36,160 nucleotides of DNA from Akkermansia muciniphila (GCA_945883955.1 CAMCYN010000010.1:1-36160), one strand, 5' to 3'. Positions 18,962 through 28,945 are shown, counted from the stretch's first letter. Notes: generated from the letters alone by a model not told the origin. Numbers and translations are program-made.

Positions 18962-19891
18962 ATGATCTTCGCAACATCACCTCTTTGCCCGTCTCATGAT
19001 CCCGGCCCCAATCATCCCGAAAAGGTGGCCCGATACCATAGTGTGCTCGACGCGCTCCAAGCCGCGGACCTTCTCTCCCGATCCACCCGGATTGAGGGCA
19101 AGCCCGCCAGCGAGGAAGACCTTCTGCTGGTACACGACGCCGCCTATATCGAGTTGGCAAAACGCGAGATCCAGTACGGTTACGACCACCTGAGTACGGG
19201 CGACACCCAAGTCTGCGCCGCCTCCTGGAGCGCAGCCCAGGCCGCCGCCGGATGCGCCATCGAGGCGACCGAAGCCGTGGTGAAAGGACCGCACAAAACC
19301 GCCTTCTGTCTGGTGCGTCCGCCGGGACATCACGCCTCGGCGGCCATCGGTATGGGGTTCTGTATTCTTAACAACGTGGCAATCGCCGCCCGCTACGCCC
19401 AGCGGCGTTTGGGTTTGGAGCGTATCCTCATCGTGGACTGGGACGTACATCATGGAAACGGCACCCAGAACATTTTCTATCACGACAGGAACGTCTTCTT
19501 TTTTAGCACCCACCAATCCCCCTGGTATCCCGGGACGGGCCGTGCTTCGGAAACCGGCGAGGGAGCCGGAGTAGGCACCACATTGAATTGCCCCCTGCCC
19601 GCCGGCAGCGGACGCACCGCAGTCTTTTCCTGTTTCGAAAAGCAACTCCTTCCAGCGATGGAAAAGTTTCGGCCCGAACTCGTTTTCATCAGCGCCGGGT
19701 TTGATTCTCGCAAAGGCGACCCCCTAGGAAAATTCGAGCTCTCCGACACCGACTTTGCCGATCTGACAAATTGCGTCCGGGAAATTGCCGCCAAAAACGC
19801 CGACGGACGGGTCGTGAGCGTCCTGGAGGGCGGATATTCCCTCTCGGGCCTCGCCTCGGCGGCGACCGCACATGTAGGCGCGCTGCTGTAA
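18962..19891 (+). CDS. histone deacetylase-family protein (class II-like / acetoin utilisation family)
   Basis: RPPGHHA, GFCILNNVAIAARYA, ILIVDWDVHHGNGTQNIFY, FISAGFDSRKGDPLG, VLEGGYSLSGLA. Start set at ATG 18962 (MIFATSPLCPSHDPGPNHPE). Confidence 0.92.
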   Translation: MIFATSPLCPSHDPGPNHPEKVARYHSVLDALQAADLLSRSTRIEGKPASEEDLLLVHDAAYIELAKREIQYGYDHLSTGDTQVCAASWSAAQAAAGCAIEATEAVVKGPHKTAFCLVRPPGHHASAAIGMGFCILNNVAIAARYAQRRLGLERILIVDWDVHHGNGTQNIFYHDRNVFFFSTHQSPWYPGTGRASETGEGAGVGTTLNCPLPAGSGRTAVFSCFEKQLLPAMEKFRPELVFISAGFDSRKGDPLGKFELSDTDFADLTNCVREIAAKNADGRVVSVLEGGYSLSGLASAATAHVGALL

Positions 19892-20135
19892 TTTCTCACT
19901 TCCGCCACCTTTCAACGGATTGCTCACCAGAGCGTAAACACCAAGGCCAGCGGGATTGACCGGTTTTTAAGGGCAGGAGTTCCCGCTCCAACAACGGGCC
20001 ACACCCGCCCCGGAAGCGATTGAGATTTGGCGAGTGTCATTTCCCGATGGTTTAGTTTTCGGAATTTGAATAGTTATGGGTTAGCTCCCGCATAACTTCA
20101 TCGAACTGGCAACTCCGCCTGTACGGCCAGCTTTC

Positions 20136-21608
20136 ATGCCCTCCTCCCCTTCTATGACTCCAACAGAACACTTCTTCCTTCCGTGGGGATTGGGCCACGG
20201 TTACGAAAACTTTGTCCGCGTGCATTCGATTTTAAAAGACGGAGTTAAACAACGTTTCATCCAAGGCAAGGAGGGTCTCTCGGAAGCTTCCATCCAAGGC
20301 GTCATTAAAAGCCTCGATAAAATCCACATAAAACGACCTTCCTCTGAAAAGAAAACCGAGAGCAATCCCGTGACGCGGGCTTTGCGATATACAGCGAGCC
20401 TCAAGCTTTTAACCCAGAAATACAGCGAACTATTGTCCATGAATCTCAGGTTCCTTCCTGATTTCGACAAAGATCTCCAGATATTCTTAAGCCATCTCGA
20501 TGGTATTTTACGATTACAAAAGAAACCGGAATCCGGGCATGTCGGGGAAATCAACCGTTTCGTGGACAAGGGAAAGTCCCTTCGTTTAAACGAATCTTAC
20601 ATCTACCTCAATGACACCACCAAAGCGCTACTCAATCGCTTTCTAAAGCTATTCATTCGGGTACTCCTATGCGCCGATCTAACAGGACGCTCTTTCTTTT
20701 TCCGCGAATTGTTTTTTAGTGTTATCGGAAACCGTAGAGTGGAGGATCGCTTCGGAAACATTATCACGAATGAAAATGGGGACTCCCTGGCTTATCCACA
20801 CCCCAGTTATTTCGTCGATAAACGCATGAAGGTCTTTGGACCAAAATGTCTGGATGGATTAAAGCCCGAGGCTCTGGAGCGAATCAATCGGTTTATGTTG
20901 AACCCCAAAGCTTCCGCGCCGCGCGAGTTATTTTCGGTTCTCAGATCCAATCTGAAACGAATCGGGTGGCACCGCATTTCAAATGCACGCTATTTTTGCC
21001 TCACCCTCGTCGAAGTCCGTCAACACGGAAGGAAGGAACAAAGGCTGATTTTCAGCTCAAACAGCGATGCACCAAAAGCAATCTTCGACCGCGCGTTAGT
21101 TCGCGAATGCGCCGAGGGAATAGCTTACAAATATGTTTCGGAACTCGTTGCCAAAGGCGTCGATGCCCGCGTGATTTCCCAGGCTCTGTATCGACATCTC
21201 GAAGAAGGCGAGCATCCAAAGCCGGAACGTTTCCTTCCGTGTGACGACTGCCGGAAAAAAGGCTTCCTCGAAGCCGTCACCACCCCGCCGGGGATCTCTT
21301 TTACAGTGTTCGGGCGGGCCGATCATCTCCAGACTATTTTTAACCGGAAAAACAATCCCGGCTTAAGGGAAGTTAATCCCAGATACGAAATCAAAGACGT
21401 TCCAAGCATGGTCCAAATGACGAAATCGAGAATCGATTCCAGACCTATCGCTATGGTACGATACACCAATGAACAGTTATTGGTCAGTGAAGTGATTCGC
21501 ACCAGGCGTCATACCAAAAACAAAACTGTCGAGCTTACCCGGAAAATCCGGCTGTCGTTAAGAACCGACGGCACAGGTCAGGCCGTAAAATCGGGCAGGG
21601 CGCACTAA
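20136..21608 (+). CDS. hypothetical protein, no recognised family
   Basis: 490-aa single ORF with coding-like composition and a lower-GC appearance than its neighbours; alternative start at 20154. Confidence 0.75.
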   Translation: MPSSPSMTPTEHFFLPWGLGHGYENFVRVHSILKDGVKQRFIQGKEGLSEASIQGVIKSLDKIHIKRPSSEKKTESNPVTRALRYTASLKLLTQKYSELLSMNLRFLPDFDKDLQIFLSHLDGILRLQKKPESGHVGEINRFVDKGKSLRLNESYIYLNDTTKALLNRFLKLFIRVLLCADLTGRSFFFRELFFSVIGNRRVEDRFGNIITNENGDSLAYPHPSYFVDKRMKVFGPKCLDGLKPEALERINRFMLNPKASAPRELFSVLRSNLKRIGWHRISNARYFCLTLVEVRQHGRKEQRLIFSSNSDAPKAIFDRALVRECAEGIAYKYVSELVAKGVDARVISQALYRHLEEGEHPKPERFLPCDDCRKKGFLEAVTTPPGISFTVFGRADHLQTIFNRKNNPGLREVNPRYEIKDVPSMVQMTKSRIDSRPIAMVRYTNEQLLVSEVIRTRRHTKNKTVELTRKIRLSLRTDGTGQAVKSGRAH

Positions 21609-21797
21609 ATTTTCGGCTTTGGCGGCCCTAACAACTTATCCCTCATCGGGATTACATCATACGGAATCCAATGCATTGCAATAATCATGTCCGTTAAAAT
21701 GACATAGCCCAAGCCCGCAGGCGAAATATCTCCGGTCCATTAAATTCACTCAAGTGACATCCATCCGCAACACAGCAGTCCCCCGTAAATTATAATT

Positions 21798-22505
21798 ATG
21801 CGTTTCCTCCCCCTGCTCACCTCCCTCATTGCGTTACCGCTTCTGGCCGAAGAAAACCTTGGCACGCTAGTTTTTTCAGATGAATTCGAGCGTATAGAGA
21901 CACAAGAACTAAAGGATGAACCGGGCAATGGCTGGAAAACCAGCAGTTCCTGGAGTGCCAAGGGAAACAAGGAAGTGGATCTCCTCGATGGCGCGCTGCA
22001 CATTTATATTCATCCGGAAGCGATCCACGCCGTGGATGTGGGCCATGATTTTGCATTCATAGACGGCACGGCGACCATGCGTTTTAAATTCCATGAAGAG
22101 AAAGACACTCTCATGTTAAACTTCGCCGATTTATCCTGTAAGGAAGTCCACGCCGGACATCTTTGCGCCGCCAAATTCGCAGCCAAAAATGTCACTTTGC
22201 AAGACATGAAAACAGGCGGGATGTTGTTAAATTATTACAACGCACGGAAAATCGGAACTCTTTCCAAAGAAGACGAGGCGGTCATCAGGAGCAAAGTAAA
22301 GTCTTTCCCGAAAGACATCAGCATAAACACCTGGCATTCACTCAAGGTGACTATCGCAGGCGACACCATAACCGCGTCGGTCGACGGGGATCTCGTTGGC
22401 AGCTTTAGTTCCCCGGGTATTGCCCACGAATCCAAACAAGTTCTCCGACTATTAGTCTCCAATAAGGTCACTATTGATGACGTGAAATATTACAAGCAGA
22501 GATAG
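21798..22505 (+). CDS. secreted protein, likely concanavalin-like/DUF1080-type beta-sandwich
   Basis: Signal peptide MRFLPLLTSLIALPLLAEE; FSDEFER, GNGWKTSSSW, INTWHSLKVTIAGDTITASVDGDLVGSFSSPGIAHESK pattern. Confidence 0.7.
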   Translation: MRFLPLLTSLIALPLLAEENLGTLVFSDEFERIETQELKDEPGNGWKTSSSWSAKGNKEVDLLDGALHIYIHPEAIHAVDVGHDFAFIDGTATMRFKFHEEKDTLMLNFADLSCKEVHAGHLCAAKFAAKNVTLQDMKTGGMLLNYYNARKIGTLSKEDEAVIRSKVKSFPKDISINTWHSLKVTIAGDTITASVDGDLVGSFSSPGIAHESKQVLRLLVSNKVTIDDVKYYKQR

Positions 22506-22868
22506 GCGATCCAGAGAGCGTCCGTCAGTCGACCTTTTGTAGGATTCCCACTGGTTTGTGGCTGTGCTTCGAGCAAATACAATCCGTCCAGTGAGTCGTG
22601 GTCGAACCGATCGCGCCCCCGTCCCTCGCCCGGGGCTGCGCGCCCGGTAAACCCATTCATAGTTATTCGGAGCCAGCCTTTCCGGCCTGAAGACATCGCA
22701 CTTGGGGCTCGATTCCGTCGGATAGTTCTTACGGCAGCGTACCGGCCTCCAGCGTCCCCTTGCGGGATATTGGACGAAACTTGTCCGCGTCAGCCCAAGG
22801 TGAGATGACAGATCTGCAGTCACCGCCTTTTTGATTTTCATCTCAAAAGAGATGACAATGATCCTCGC

Positions 22869-23318
22869 ATGGAAACTCCCATCCAGCGACGAGCGGAACT
22901 GCTCGCGAGTCTATCCGGATTTTCCGAATTACCCCCGGTCGTTCGTAGGGACCTGGCGGATGCGTTGAAAGTGGAGAATTTCCCGGCAGACAGCGTTGTC
23001 GTCGCCGAAAGACAAATGGGCGACCGGATGTACATTATTGAAAGTGGAATCGCCTCAGTCTCGACCATGGGCGCGAATGGCCCTGTGATCCTCGGACAAC
23101 TCTCAGCCGGAGAGATGTTTGGTGAGATCGCCTTGGTTAGCAAAATCCGCCGACGGAAGGCTACAGTCACAGCGCTCACCCCGCTGGTGACGCTGAGTCT
23201 GGCGGCCGAGGCTTTTGAAAAAGCCCTGGCCCCATATCCGGAGGTGTTAGCCAATTTTATTCAGGCCGCAGAGACCTTGATGCGCCGAAAGCTCCAGAAG
23301 CTCTCCGACACCAAATAA
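22869..23318 (+). CDS. stand-alone cyclic nucleotide-binding domain protein
   Basis: ENFPADSVVVAERQMGDRMYIIESGIASVS...LGQLSAGEMFGEIALVSKIRRRKATVTALT; no C-terminal HTH visible. Confidence 0.88.
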   Translation: METPIQRRAELLASLSGFSELPPVVRRDLADALKVENFPADSVVVAERQMGDRMYIIESGIASVSTMGANGPVILGQLSAGEMFGEIALVSKIRRRKATVTALTPLVTLSLAAEAFEKALAPYPEVLANFIQAAETLMRRKLQKLSDTK

Positions 23319-23388
23319 CCCCCCGTTCCCCCGTTCCCTCAGTCCACTCCAGCTCCCAGGCTTCGGCCCCCTCTCCGCACAGCGCCCT

Positions 23389-23886
23389 TTAGGCCGAGCG
23401 ACAAACCGGTTCACACAGTAAATCGGCCACATCCAGAGATCGGGTATCCATCGCCAGACTTCCCGACGAATCGCGCGGCCATACCTCCCTCGGCCGATCC
23501 CAATAGAGTTCAACTCCGTTCTGATCCGGGTCCCTCAAATAAAGCGCTTCACTGACTCCATGGTCGGATGCGCCCTCCAGAGCGATCCCGGCGGAACGCA
23601 CCCGGCGAAATGCGTCCGCCAGATCGGCCCGGGTCGGATACAGGATAGCCAGATGATACAGGCCGGTACAGCGTTGCGGAGGCGGACTGCCCCCGAGGCT
23701 TTCCCACGTATTTAACCCGAGGTGATGATGGTATCCACCCGCAGCGATAAACACCCCATGGGATCCGTAACGCTGGGTCACAGCAAACCCCAATACCCCG
23801 CAGTAGAACTTCAGGGATCGTTCGATATCGGCCACCTTTAGGTGCAGATGCCCAATACGGACACCGTCGCAAATCGGCTCTGTCAT
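23389..23886 (-). CDS. VOC family (glyoxalase / extradiol dioxygenase-like) protein
   Basis: VRIGHLHLKVADIERSLKFYCGVLGFAVTQRYG...GGYHHHLGLNTW...LYHLAILYP...ALYLRDPDQNGVELYWDRP. Confidence 0.88.
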   Translation of the reverse strand: MTEPICDGVRIGHLHLKVADIERSLKFYCGVLGFAVTQRYGSHGVFIAAGGYHHHLGLNTWESLGGSPPPQRCTGLYHLAILYPTRADLADAFRRVRSAGIALEGASDHGVSEALYLRDPDQNGVELYWDRPREVWPRDSSGSLAMDTRSLDVADLLCEPVCRSA

Positions 23887-23999
23887 GAGATAGGCAGTCA
23901 ACTCCAGGGCCCTCCTGTCTGCGGGCCGCAACGGATCCTCACCGCTGCGACTCCGAGCAAGCCGGGAAACCACAGGCCGGGCCCGGCCCTACCAGCCAG

Positions 24000-24023
24000 A
24001 GAGACCGACCAAAATCGGTCTCT
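24000..24023 (-). terminator. hairpin at 3' end of entericidin-like gene
   Basis: agagaccga-ccaaaa-tcggtctct perfect 9-bp stem overlapping the stop codon; no clear T-tract. Confidence 0.4.
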
Positions 24024-24180
24024 ATCGTTTCACGCCAGCTTCAATCTTCTCCCCGGTCCTTTCTACGTCCCGGCCAAACCCACGGACAGTGTTACAGCCC
24101 ACCCCCGCAGTGCAGAGAATAGCCATGCCAACAATCGACAGAATGATACGTTGAGAGCGAGTGAGTGCAGTCGTTTTCAT
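24022..24180 (-). CDS. entericidin EcnA/B-like small lipoprotein
   Basis: MKTTALTRSQRIILSIVGMAILCTAGVGCNTVRGFGRDVERTGEKIEAGVKR: lipobox AGVGC then NTVRGFGRDVERTGEKI typical of the entericidin family. Confidence 0.85.
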   Translation of the reverse strand: MKTTALTRSQRIILSIVGMAILCTAGVGCNTVRGFGRDVERTGEKIEAGVKR

Positions 24181-24309
24181 TGCTATTACATCGCTCGCGA
24201 GCTGAGGCACGGCCCTACGGGCGATCGTTTCCTTCACAACAAACGCACCCGCAGCCCCAAAACCCACTCCAGCCGCTGCCCAACACAACAGGCCACCCCG
24301 CCCGGCGCC

Positions 24310-25473
24310 TTATTTCCGCGAATTTGCCGACCCCGGATGTTCGTCCAAAGGGATCACCCGGCCTTCCCGCAGCCGGACTTCCTTAAGCTCAATCCCTAGC
24401 TCGTCCTGATACCGGCGAACCAGCCGGGTCTCCTGCGCGGTAAACAAAGACGTCGCCGTCCCGCGAGCCCCGGCACGCGCCGTCCGACCCACCCGGTGAA
24501 TGTACGCCTTGCTTTGGGCCGGAGCGTCCAGATTAAAAATATGCGTCACTCCGGGGATATCCAGCCCGCGGGCAGCCACATCCGAGGCAATCATTACCTG
24601 GACGCGACCGCTCCGAAAATCCTCCATCGCCTTCTTGCGTTCGGTTTTATCAAAGGCCCCGTGCAGGTCGGTTGTGAGAATCTTGTGATGCGCCAGTTTG
24701 GCCGCCACCATTTCCGCCGTGGCGTTGCGATGCACAAACACAAGGGCACGCTCAGGATTCATCGCATGCAACATCCGGCGTAACACGTCGGGTTTATCGC
24801 GCTCTTCGCACACGTGGAACAGGTGTTCGATGTTCGTGTTTACCGGAGAAATCTCGGTCTGAAGCACTATGTGATTTGGGGCGAGCAACGCCACTTCGTC
24901 GGAACTACGCGTCTGTTCGGTAGCCGAAGCGAACAGCAACTGGCGGTCCCGCGGCGCGGCAAGCACGATCTTGCGCGTGGATTCCAGACTCTCCTGGTCG
25001 AGCAGCGTGTCGGCTTCATCGAGCACGATCACCTTAAAAGTGTGGGCCTTGAGTTTGCCCATCGCAATCAGCTCCCGGATCCGTCCCGGAGAACCCACCG
25101 CAATATGCGGCTTCTTTTTGAGTTTCTCCACCTGACGCTCCAGCGAAGTGCCGCCAATTAACAGGAGGGTCCGCACGGGCATGCCGGAGTTTTGGGCCAG
25201 ATCACACGCCTGCCTCTGGATCTGAATGGCCAGCTCGTGGGTCGGCGCAATGATAACCACCTGCGTAATATCCTGTTTGAGCTCGAGGCGCCCAAACAAA
25301 GGCAGCAGATAGGCTAGGGTTTTTCCCGAGCCGGTTTCGGCATGGATATACACGTCCTTGCCCTCGGCGATTGCCGGGATGGCCAAAGACTGAATGGCCG
25401 TGGGTGCGCTAATTTTTTGCTTCTCCAAAGCCGCGACGAGCGGAGCCGTGATTCCAAGTTCGCTAAATGTCAT
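24310..25473 (-). CDS. DEAD/DEAH-box RNA helicase
   Basis: PTAIQSLAIPAI, AETGSGKT, VLDEADTLL, SATEQ, ASDVAARGLDIPGV, HRVGRTARAG motifs. Confidence 0.93.
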   Translation of the reverse strand: MTFSELGITAPLVAALEKQKISAPTAIQSLAIPAIAEGKDVYIHAETGSGKTLAYLLPLFGRLELKQDITQVVIIAPTHELAIQIQRQACDLAQNSGMPVRTLLLIGGTSLERQVEKLKKKPHIAVGSPGRIRELIAMGKLKAHTFKVIVLDEADTLLDQESLESTRKIVLAAPRDRQLLFASATEQTRSSDEVALLAPNHIVLQTEISPVNTNIEHLFHVCEERDKPDVLRRMLHAMNPERALVFVHRNATAEMVAAKLAHHKILTTDLHGAFDKTERKKAMEDFRSGRVQVMIASDVAARGLDIPGVTHIFNLDAPAQSKAYIHRVGRTARAGARGTATSLFTAQETRLVRRYQDELGIELKEVRLREGRVIPLDEHPGSANSRK

Positions 25474-25644
25474 TTTTTCTCCTGCTAAGGCCCGAGCATA
25501 TCAGAAACCACCCGACTCAGGTGCAAATGGTTTGGTCCTCAGCCGCCTGAACCTCCGCCCTTCCGGAGATACCCCAACCGTGGCTACAGATACCGCCTAA
25601 GGGCGACTTTACCCACCCACTTATCCTCTCTACACCCACCTCGT

Positions 25645-26298
25645 ATGCACTCCTTCTTACGCCCCGCGTTTTTCACGGCTGCCACCACCGTTTTGATCGC
25701 TCCAGCCACCTTCGCCCTCCCCCTTTTCGACGGCAAAACCCTCGAAGGCTGGCAGGGAGAAACCACCCGTGTCTGGCGAGTCGAAGACGGTGCCATCGTC
25801 GGAGGATCGCTGGAGGGGAACCCGCAAAACGAGTTTCTGACCACCGCCAAAAGCTACCGCAATTTCAGCCTTAAACTCGAATACAAGCTGGTCGGTACCG
25901 AAGGTTTTGTGAATGGCGGCATCCAGTTTCGCAGTCAACGCATCCAGCAACCCCCCAATGAAATGATCGGGTATCAGGCCGATATTGGTGCGGGATTTTC
26001 CGGTTCGCTCTACGACGAATCCCGCCGCAAGAAACTGCTCTCCACCGCGAACAAGGAAGCCATCGCACGCCTGGAAAAGCCGGGAGACTGGAACCAATAC
26101 GAAATACGGTGCGAAAACGGCCGAATCCGGTTGTTTCTCAATGGCGAACTAACCGTGGATTACACCGAAACCGAGCCCGGCATCGCGCAGGAGGGCGTCA
26201 TCGGGCTGCAGATCCACGGTAAATGCAAAGCCCAGATCGCCTACCGCGCCATCACCCTCGAGCCGTTCCCGGACGATCTGCCCCAGGCTGCCAAATAA
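25645..26298 (+). CDS. DUF1080 (3-keto-disaccharide hydrolase-like) secreted protein
   Basis: LFDGKTLEGWQGETTRVWRVEDGAIVGGS...NEFLTTAKSYRNFSLKLEYKL...NGGIQFRSQRI...IGLQIHGKCKAQIAYRAITLEPF. Confidence 0.9.
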   Translation: MHSFLRPAFFTAATTVLIAPATFALPLFDGKTLEGWQGETTRVWRVEDGAIVGGSLEGNPQNEFLTTAKSYRNFSLKLEYKLVGTEGFVNGGIQFRSQRIQQPPNEMIGYQADIGAGFSGSLYDESRRKKLLSTANKEAIARLEKPGDWNQYEIRCENGRIRLFLNGELTVDYTETEPGIAQEGVIGLQIHGKCKAQIAYRAITLEPFPDDLPQAAK

Positions 26299-26492
26299 AT
26301 CCCGAGCCGCTCCGGTAACTCCCCTAGCTGGGTTTTCCACTAAGTAATCTGGGTCGGATGGACGTGATTCTCCGGCGCTATCTCCTGCGCCGCTTTGAGG
26401 CGTTTGATGGCCTCCATTGCCACGTGCACCTTAAACTCGGCACTGTGGTTTCTTCGTAATGGTTTCCTTGGGGTTCCTTGTTTTTTCCCCAA
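26298..26492 (-). pseudogene. relic of an IS3-type transposase OrfA with in-frame amber codon
   Basis: Minus-strand reading: LGKKQGTPRKPLRRNHSAEFKVHVAMEAIKRLKAAQEIAPENHVHPTQIT*WKTQLGELPERLGIYL; RRxHSxEFKxxVAxEAIK...HPTQIxxWKxQLLExLPE is the OrfA pattern, TAG at 26340-26342. Confidence 0.7.
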
Positions 26493-26498
26493 GGTTTA

Positions 26499-27380
26499 TC
26501 AGTTCAGTTTCTCTTCCAATAATTTATGGCGAAACACCAAGGGAGAGCGGCCATTCATTTTTTTGAAAAACCGATTGAAATAGTACTCATCGTTGAATCC
26601 AAAATGCTCTGCGATTTCTCGCATAGACGCATCCGACTCCGTCAAGATCCGGAGGATCTCCTCATTCAATCTCCGGTTGAGGTAAGCTTTCGGGGACACC
26701 CCGAAAAGCCGCCCAAAGGCCATTGAAAAGGCATGAGCACTCAGCCCCTGTGCAGCCGCCACCTCCGACATCCGCAACTGGGCGCTTAGCTTCTTCTCAA
26801 TCAAGGCTAGAGAGGAGCCGAACCGAGAATGGGCGGCCACATGTCGCTGAATGATCTCACGGAGATCCGGCACCGCATCCGCAATCCAGCGGATCAGCTG
26901 CGCTTGCAGCCGCATAGAGGCATTTAAGCTCAGCGGCACAGTCCAATCCGCAATCCATGCAGCTGGATCCCAGGGACCAAGCACCCTGAAGTCCCGACCC
27001 ACCCAATCCAGGAGAAAATCGACCCCGGAAAACCATTCGCATCGGAACGTTAGATAATACGTCTCATACATTTCAGCGCACTCACGTTGGGCCGGCCAGT
27101 TCCCCGGCAGCCAATAAGCGAATCCCGGCTTCAAATCGAACACCCGACCGTCACGCCGAAGGTGGGCCGCTCCGCCAACAACAAAGTTGATGTGGTGCAA
27201 ATAGTCGTTCGCCACCTGGTTGCCCGTGCTCCATTCGGGTCCCACGATTGCATGTCGAAACCCCACAATTGGGAAATTCAACCGCCGCGCCCAGGCCATC
27301 GGATCACTCTCTTGGGCCTCTTGAAATAAGGTCTCATTGAGACGGTACGAGATGGATTCCTGAGAGACGGTCCGTTTCAT
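26499..27380 (-). CDS. AraC-family transcriptional regulator
   Basis: C-terminal HTH: MSEVAAAQGLSAHAFSMAFGRLFGVSPKAYLNRRLNEEILRILTESDASMREIAEHFGFNDEYYFNRFFKKMNGRSPLVFR. Confidence 0.92.
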   Translation of the reverse strand: MKRTVSQESISYRLNETLFQEAQESDPMAWARRLNFPIVGFRHAIVGPEWSTGNQVANDYLHHINFVVGGAAHLRRDGRVFDLKPGFAYWLPGNWPAQRECAEMYETYYLTFRCEWFSGVDFLLDWVGRDFRVLGPWDPAAWIADWTVPLSLNASMRLQAQLIRWIADAVPDLREIIQRHVAAHSRFGSSLALIEKKLSAQLRMSEVAAAQGLSAHAFSMAFGRLFGVSPKAYLNRRLNEEILRILTESDASMREIAEHFGFNDEYYFNRFFKKMNGRSPLVFRHKLLEEKLN

Positions 27381-27479
27381 ACTTCAATCGGCGTTACAAA
27401 AGTACAAGAAAACGTCCTGCATGTCCATTGTTCCGGCGGCTGCTTAAGGGATAATGCCCAACGCAAAAGTTCCCCCCTT

Positions 27480-28928
27480 ATGAAACTTGCCGTTCCCCTC
27501 CTCTTCCTTCTCCTGGCAACCCCTCTCGCCCAAGCCGCGTTTTCGCCCGATTTTGTCGTGAAATCCGACGACGTCACCGTGCTGATGGCCGCCGACGGTA
27601 AAAACCCGGACAACCGGAAGGCCTGGATCAATGACCACCGCCGCCTTCAGGTCAAAGACTGGCCTGTTGGTGGCCAGACAACCTGGGAGGTGGAAGTCGC
27701 AGAATCTGGCGATTACTCCATCAACGTACTGTTCAACCACGGCGTCCAGGCAGACCTGCATATCTCACTTTCCTGCGGCGCCTCCCGTTGCGAAAGCCGC
27801 TCCCAACGCGGCCGAGGCCAGGACTGGAGACGCCATTCCCTCAACGGCACGCTCCCCCTCACCAAGGGAAAACAAACGCTTACCCTCCAGATCACGGCCC
27901 CCGAAGGAAGTCCGGCCGAGAAACTCGAATTGCTCTCCATCGAACTCGTCCGCCCCGAGGTCCAACGCCGCCAGCACGAAGCCGCCCTCCGAATGCGTTC
28001 GGAGGCGGACACCCAATGGTTTCGGAACGCCAATTACGGGCTCATGCTCCACTGGACCTCGGAGGTCACCCCCCGCCATGGAGCGCCCAAACCGTATAAC
28101 GAGGCCGTACGGGATTTTGACCTTCAAACCTTTGTGCGCCAGGTCGTCCGGAGCGGTGCAAAATTTGTGACCCTCACCACGTCTCACGGCCAAATGTTCT
28201 TCCCCGCGCCCCTTCGATCTCTGGACAAAATCCTGCCCGGACGCACCAGCGAACGGGATCTAGTCGGAGAGGTTGCGGACGCCTTAAACGCCCAAGGCAT
28301 CCGGCTCATGCTCTACTACCATCTTGGAGCCAACTCGGACGCCACGTGGCAGCAGGCCTCGGGATTCTTCAAAACGGACACCACCGAATTCTGGAACAAC
28401 TGGACCGCTGTCATCGCAGAAGCCGGGGCGCGTTACGGGAACAAGCTGGCGGGCTGGTGGTTTGATGACGGCACTGCGAACTACTACTATCGGAGCGCCC
28501 CGTGGGAACGGCTCGCCAGCGTCGCCAAAGCAGGCAACCCAAAGCGACTGATTTGTTTTAATCCCTGGATTCTTCCCTCAGCGACCGAGTTTCAGGATTA
28601 TCTCGCGGGCGAAGGCAATACTGATCCCACCTTGGGCGGAGGGTTAAAGCCTGGTGATCACGGGAGGATCTCCTCTGGAGCTTATGCAGGCCTCCAGGCG
28701 AGCGCGGCCATCGTGATGGAAGGAGACTGGAATCACACCAAACGGGACACCGAAATCGGGCCTCCGAAAATGAAGCTCGAACAACTTCAATCCACCTTGA
28801 GCCGGTTCCAGGCGCTCGAAAACGTCCTGATGTTCAACTGCGAAATCTATCAGGACGGCACCATGTCCCCCGCCACGGTGGAGCTGCTCCACAGCCTCAA
28901 TCAAGCGTCAGGAGCCACCGCACGATAA
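27480..28928 (+). CDS. alpha-L-fucosidase-like (GH29) secreted protein
   Basis: Signal peptide; WFRNANYGLMLHW, AKFVTLTTSHGQMFFPAPL, GIRLMLYYHLG, NKLAGWWFDDGTANYYY architecture of GH29-like proteins. Confidence 0.8.
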   Translation: MKLAVPLLFLLLATPLAQAAFSPDFVVKSDDVTVLMAADGKNPDNRKAWINDHRRLQVKDWPVGGQTTWEVEVAESGDYSINVLFNHGVQADLHISLSCGASRCESRSQRGRGQDWRRHSLNGTLPLTKGKQTLTLQITAPEGSPAEKLELLSIELVRPEVQRRQHEAALRMRSEADTQWFRNANYGLMLHWTSEVTPRHGAPKPYNEAVRDFDLQTFVRQVVRSGAKFVTLTTSHGQMFFPAPLRSLDKILPGRTSERDLVGEVADALNAQGIRLMLYYHLGANSDATWQQASGFFKTDTTEFWNNWTAVIAEAGARYGNKLAGWWFDDGTANYYYRSAPWERLASVAKAGNPKRLICFNPWILPSATEFQDYLAGEGNTDPTLGGGLKPGDHGRISSGAYAGLQASAAIVMEGDWNHTKRDTEIGPPKMKLEQLQSTLSRFQALENVLMFNCEIYQDGTMSPATVELLHSLNQASGATAR

Positions 28929-28945
28929 CCGCAACAATTCTTCCC

